Assembly (NCBI RefSeq): GCF_034653355.1
Contig: NZ_JAYEER010000001.1
Coordinates: 682,001 to 746,000 of the forward strand
Length of the DNA: 64,000 bases
From: Nitrospirillum sp034653355
GTDB taxonomy: Bacteria > Pseudomonadota > Alphaproteobacteria > Azospirillales > Azospirillaceae
Direction: 5' to 3'
How positions within the stretch are numbered: position 1 is the stretch's first letter; each line of letters starts with the position of its first letter. The position numbers and the translations under genes were made by a program. A model generated the notes under the pieces. That model was given only the letters and a program-made list of their open reading frames with translations, was not told where the DNA came from and did no database searches. This document shows, piece by piece, positions 60,989-64,000 of this stretch.

Positions 60989-63699
60989 TCACTCCCGCCC
61001 GGCCGCCACGGCGGCGGTCGGGCTCGGTTCACCGAACCGCCGCGCAACGACGGACCAGCCTTCCCGGCCGGCCGCGACCGCGGCATCCGCCAGCGACAGC
61101 ACCCGGTCGCGCCGCCGGTCCGGGGCGGCGCAGGCGGCGTGCAGGGCTTCGCCCAGCGCCTGCAGCTGCTTGAGGCCGGCGTTGCCGGCGGTGGAGATCA
61201 GGTCGTGCGCCTCGGCCCGCAGCCCGTCCAGGTCGCCCCGGGCGCGCAGCGTCGCCACCCGGTCCAGCCGCTCCCCCCATGGGTCACCAGGCTGGCGATG
61301 AGGCTCTGGAACTGCTCACGGCCGGCGATGACCTCCAGCCGCTGCAGCACGCTGTCGTCCAGCACCGGGGCGGCCGGCAAAGGATCGGCCGGGGCCGCCG
61401 CCGGCGCCCGCGCATGGGGCGAGGCATTGGTCCAATGTGCCACGGCGCCCAGGAACTTGCGCTGGTCGAAAGGTTTGGCCACCACGTCGTCCATGCCGGC
61501 GCCCAGGTATTCCTCGCGCATCCCGGCCATGGTGTTGGCCGTCAGGGCGATGATGGGCACGCGCACGCCGTCCTGGCGCGCGCGAATGAGCCGCGTGGCC
61601 TCCAGCCCGTCCATGCGTGGCATCTGCACGTCCATCAGGATCAGGTCGAAGACGGCGCCCGGCGCGGTCGCCGCCCGCACGCCATCCTCGCCATCCTCGG
61701 CCAGGGTCACCTCGTACCCTTCCTTGCGCAGCATCAGGAGGGCCACCTGCTGGTTGATCTGGTTGTCCTCCACCAGCAGCACGCGGCGGCCGGCGCCCAC
61801 CTTGGCCGGGTCGGCTTTGGCCGGGGACGCCGCCAGCTGGCTCAGGAACAGGCGGCTCAGCACGTCCAGCAGGGTCTGCCGGCGCACCGGCTTGGCCAGA
61901 ACGGCGGCGAAGACGTCGACATCGGCACTGCCCCGGTCCATGACCCCGAAGGAAGAGATCAGCACCAGCTTGGACTCGGCGAAGCGGCTGTCTTGCCGGA
62001 TGCGCTGGCCCAGCTTATCGCCGCGGGTGCCGGCCATGGAAAAGTCCACCAGGACCAGGTCGGGCGGCCGACCCGCTTCCCAGCTTCTTTCCAGTGCCGC
62101 CAGGGCCGACGCCGCGCCATCCGCCAGACTGACCACGAGGCCCAGGTCGCTGAGCGCCCGGCTCAGGATCTTCTGGTGCAGGGGGATGTCATCCACCACC
62201 AGCACCCGCAGGCCCCTGATACCGTCCACCAGGGCGTTCTGGTCCACCAGGGTGGCGGCGACCGGCCGCAAGGGCACGGTGAACCAGAAGGTGCTGCCCT
62301 GTCCGGCGGCACTGTCCACGCCGATCTCGCCGCCCATCAGTTCCATCAGCTGGCGGCAGATGGACAGGCCCAGGCCGGTGCCGCCGAAGCGACGGGTGAT
62401 GGAGCTGTCGGCCTGGCTGAACTTCTGAAACAGACGGGCGCGCTGTTCCTCGGGTATGCCGATGCCGGTGTCGCTGACGGCGATGCGCACCCAGCGGCGG
62501 CCGTCCGCCACGGTGGCCGCGCCCGGTTCCTGTCCGATCTCGATGGCGACTGTGCCGGAGGTGGTGAACTTGATGGCGTTGGACACCAGGTTGGCCAGGA
62601 TTTGCCGCAGGCGGGTGGGGTCGCCGCGATAGGCGCCGCGCGCCGCGTCCTCCACATAGCAGACCAGGTCCAGATCCTTTTCCGCCGCCTTGGGCGACAG
62701 CAGCATGGCGACGCTGTCCGCCAGCTCGTCCATGGAGAAATCGATCTCCTCCAGCTCGACTTTGCCGGCCTCGAGCTTGGAGACGTCCAGGATGTCGTTG
62801 ATGATGGACAGCAGCATCTCCCCACTGTCGTGGATGGCGGCCGCCAGCACCCGCTGCTCCGCGTCCAGCGGGGTGTCCAGGATCAGTTGCGCCATGCCCA
62901 GCACGCCATTCATGGGCGTGCGGATCTCGTGGCTCATATTGGCCAGGAATTCAGACTTGGCGTGGCTGGCCGCCTCCGCCGCCAGGCGGGCCTGGTCGCG
63001 CTGTTCCGCCAGGGTGGCCATCTCCAGCGCCTGGGCCTGCAGGGCCGCCTCGGCCCGGCGCCGCTCCGCCACCTCGACCTCCAGCCGGGCGACGGTGGCC
63101 GTCCGTTCCTCTAGCAGCATCTGCTTCTCGTGGAAGCTGAGTTGCTTGCCTAGGGCGCCGCCCAGGGCCTTGGCCATCATCCGCAACAGGGCCACGTCCT
63201 CGGCCGTGAAGGCGCTGGGTTCCGTGCCCATGACCTTCAGCACGCCGACCACACGGCCCGCCTCGAACAGCGGCGCGCAGATCATGGAGCGCACGCCCAC
63301 CATGCGGCAGGCGTTGCGGTCCACACGGTCGTCAGTCTCGCTGTCCTCGCACATCAGGACCTTTTCGGTCTCGACGCAAAAGCCGGACAGGCTGCCGTTG
63401 CGCTTCAGCCGCACGCCCACGAACTGCGACACGGCCCCGCTGGCGGCGCGGTAGACCATGTCGTCGCCTTCCGCCAATTCGACGACGGCGCCCTTGGCGC
63501 GCGACAGACGTTGCAGGCGGTCGACCACCGTCTGCATGAACGCGTCCAGGTCCAGTTCGGAATCGGCCAGCAAGGACTGGGTGAGCACCACTTCGCTCAG
63601 GCGTTCCACCTGATGCTCCAGTGCGCGGATGCGATCCGCCTCGGACTCCGACCGGGTCACGCCTGCCTCTTCCACGCTCAAGCCATCGTACCTAGTCAT
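60989..63699 (-). pseudogene. Hybrid sensor histidine kinase (GAF-HisKA-HATPase-REC-REC-HPt), frameshifted
   Basis: Signalling kinase of about 903 residues if repaired. In order: a GAF sensor domain (about 50-185), coiled coil, HisKA with phospho-acceptor His257 in NMSHEIRTPMNG, HATPase with DTGIGIPEE and GTGLGLSICR, a first receiver (VLVVDDIPLHQ), a second receiver (LLVEDNQINQQ, LMDVQMPRMDG) and an HPt domain. The last part reads in another frame: the first frame ends at 61198, but an Ala/Leu-rich HPt with AEAHDLISTAGNAG continues to 60989. A run of six C at 61273-61278 (plus) marks the switch; one extra base joins them. Start ATG at 63697-63699. Confidence 0.88.
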
Positions 63700-63861
63700 A
63701 CCCAGGTACTCACTATACGTGTGTCCCGCCCCGCGGACATCGTCCAAGTGGGGCGCAAGGATTATCTTTGGCAGTAAATGATGTGCCACACCAGCCACAG
63801 CGCACCCGTAGCAGGGCGCGGCCTGGACGACCCATCGTGGTTCACGCAACCTTAACGTGGA

Positions 63862-63877
63862 CGCTATATCGCTATAT
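63862..63877. repeat. Tandem direct repeat before the probable chemoreceptor
   Basis: CGCTATAT occurs twice in tandem at 63862-63869 and 63870-63877, in the 226-base gap between the divergent kinase and the partial gene at the right edge. It may be a promoter or regulator element for the latter. Nothing else of note was seen in this gap. Confidence 0.35.
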
Positions 63878-63925
63878 TTGGTGGAAAGCGCCTCGGTCCA
63901 CGTCAGGCTAGCCAGGAGATGCCCC

Positions 63926-64000
63926 ATGAACATCAGCAAGACCGTCTTGTCGGGTATCGGCGGCATCGCCGCCCTGGCCGTCGCCCTGTCGGGAATCATC
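63926..64000 (+). CDS. Probable methyl-accepting chemotaxis protein, N-terminal fragment
   Basis: Only 25 codons are in the window: MNISKTVLSGIGGIAALAVA and a few more residues. AGGAG lies seven bases before the ATG. A short polar start and a hydrophobic helix agree with the first transmembrane segment of a chemoreceptor, but a fragment this short cannot establish the function. Divergent from the hybrid kinase. Confidence 0.4.
   Translation, partial: MNISKTVLSGIGGIAALAVALSGII

Overview
The window is high-GC DNA with dense, overlapping operons (many ATGA, GTGA and TGATG junctions). It carries Fds-type formate dehydrogenase, urease, XdhABC-type xanthine dehydrogenase, PuuD/PuuE ureide genes, several TonB receptors and a hybrid histidine kinase. 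This fits an alphaproteobacterium, most likely of the Azospirillaceae/Rhodospirillales type (Azospirillum/Nitrospirillum-like). The placement is inferred from gene content and style only; no rRNA, tRNA, CRISPR array or insertion sequence was seen.

Layout. 1-6286 (minus): fdsG-fdsB-fdsA-fdhD-fdsD, a soluble NAD-dependent molybdenum formate dehydrogenase, followed by the start of an OFA-family (oxalate/formate) transporter at the left edge. 6287-12482: a secreted TPR-like protein, a LysR regulator that is a good FdsR candidate, and several small membrane or secreted proteins with an esterase and a GNAT. 12479-18632 (minus): ureDABCEFG, then hupE/ureJ and a small secreted protein, behind a near-consensus sigma-54 promoter. 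18853-29844 (minus): uraH-xdhA-xdhB-xdhC-nifS-like-QW-repeat protein-puuD-guaD-lysR. 30081-34002 (plus): puuE-uraD-allC and an M20 hydrolase. The two arms diverge from 29845-30080. With urease they encode an almost unbroken route from guanine/xanthine through urate, 5-hydroxyisourate, allantoin and allantoate to urea and ammonia. No ureidoglycolate lyase is recognised.

34019-41691: a Phd/PIN toxin-antitoxin pair, an ArsR-SRPBCC-membrane trio, and a MocR-type regulator divergent from a double-thioredoxin/cupin/MBL-fold run, then an FAD oxidoreductase. 42035-55168: outer-membrane uptake and nucleoside salvage: a TonB receptor, a lipoprotein adenosine deaminase, a cytoplasmic nucleoside hydrolase and two solute-binding-like proteins, followed on the minus strand by a second TonB receptor, a periplasmic nucleoside hydrolase and a secreted TIM-barrel/FGE-sulfatase fusion. 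Nucleosides freed here could feed the purine pathway next door. 55723-64000: an AGE-family epimerase, a glycosyltransferase plus degenerate HAD-like protein pair, a hybrid histidine kinase and the first codons of a probable chemoreceptor.

Two genes, puuD and the hybrid kinase, are each broken by what looks like loss of one base in a G/C homopolymer. Restoring one base joins two conserved halves in each case, so sequencing error is a serious alternative to true mutation.
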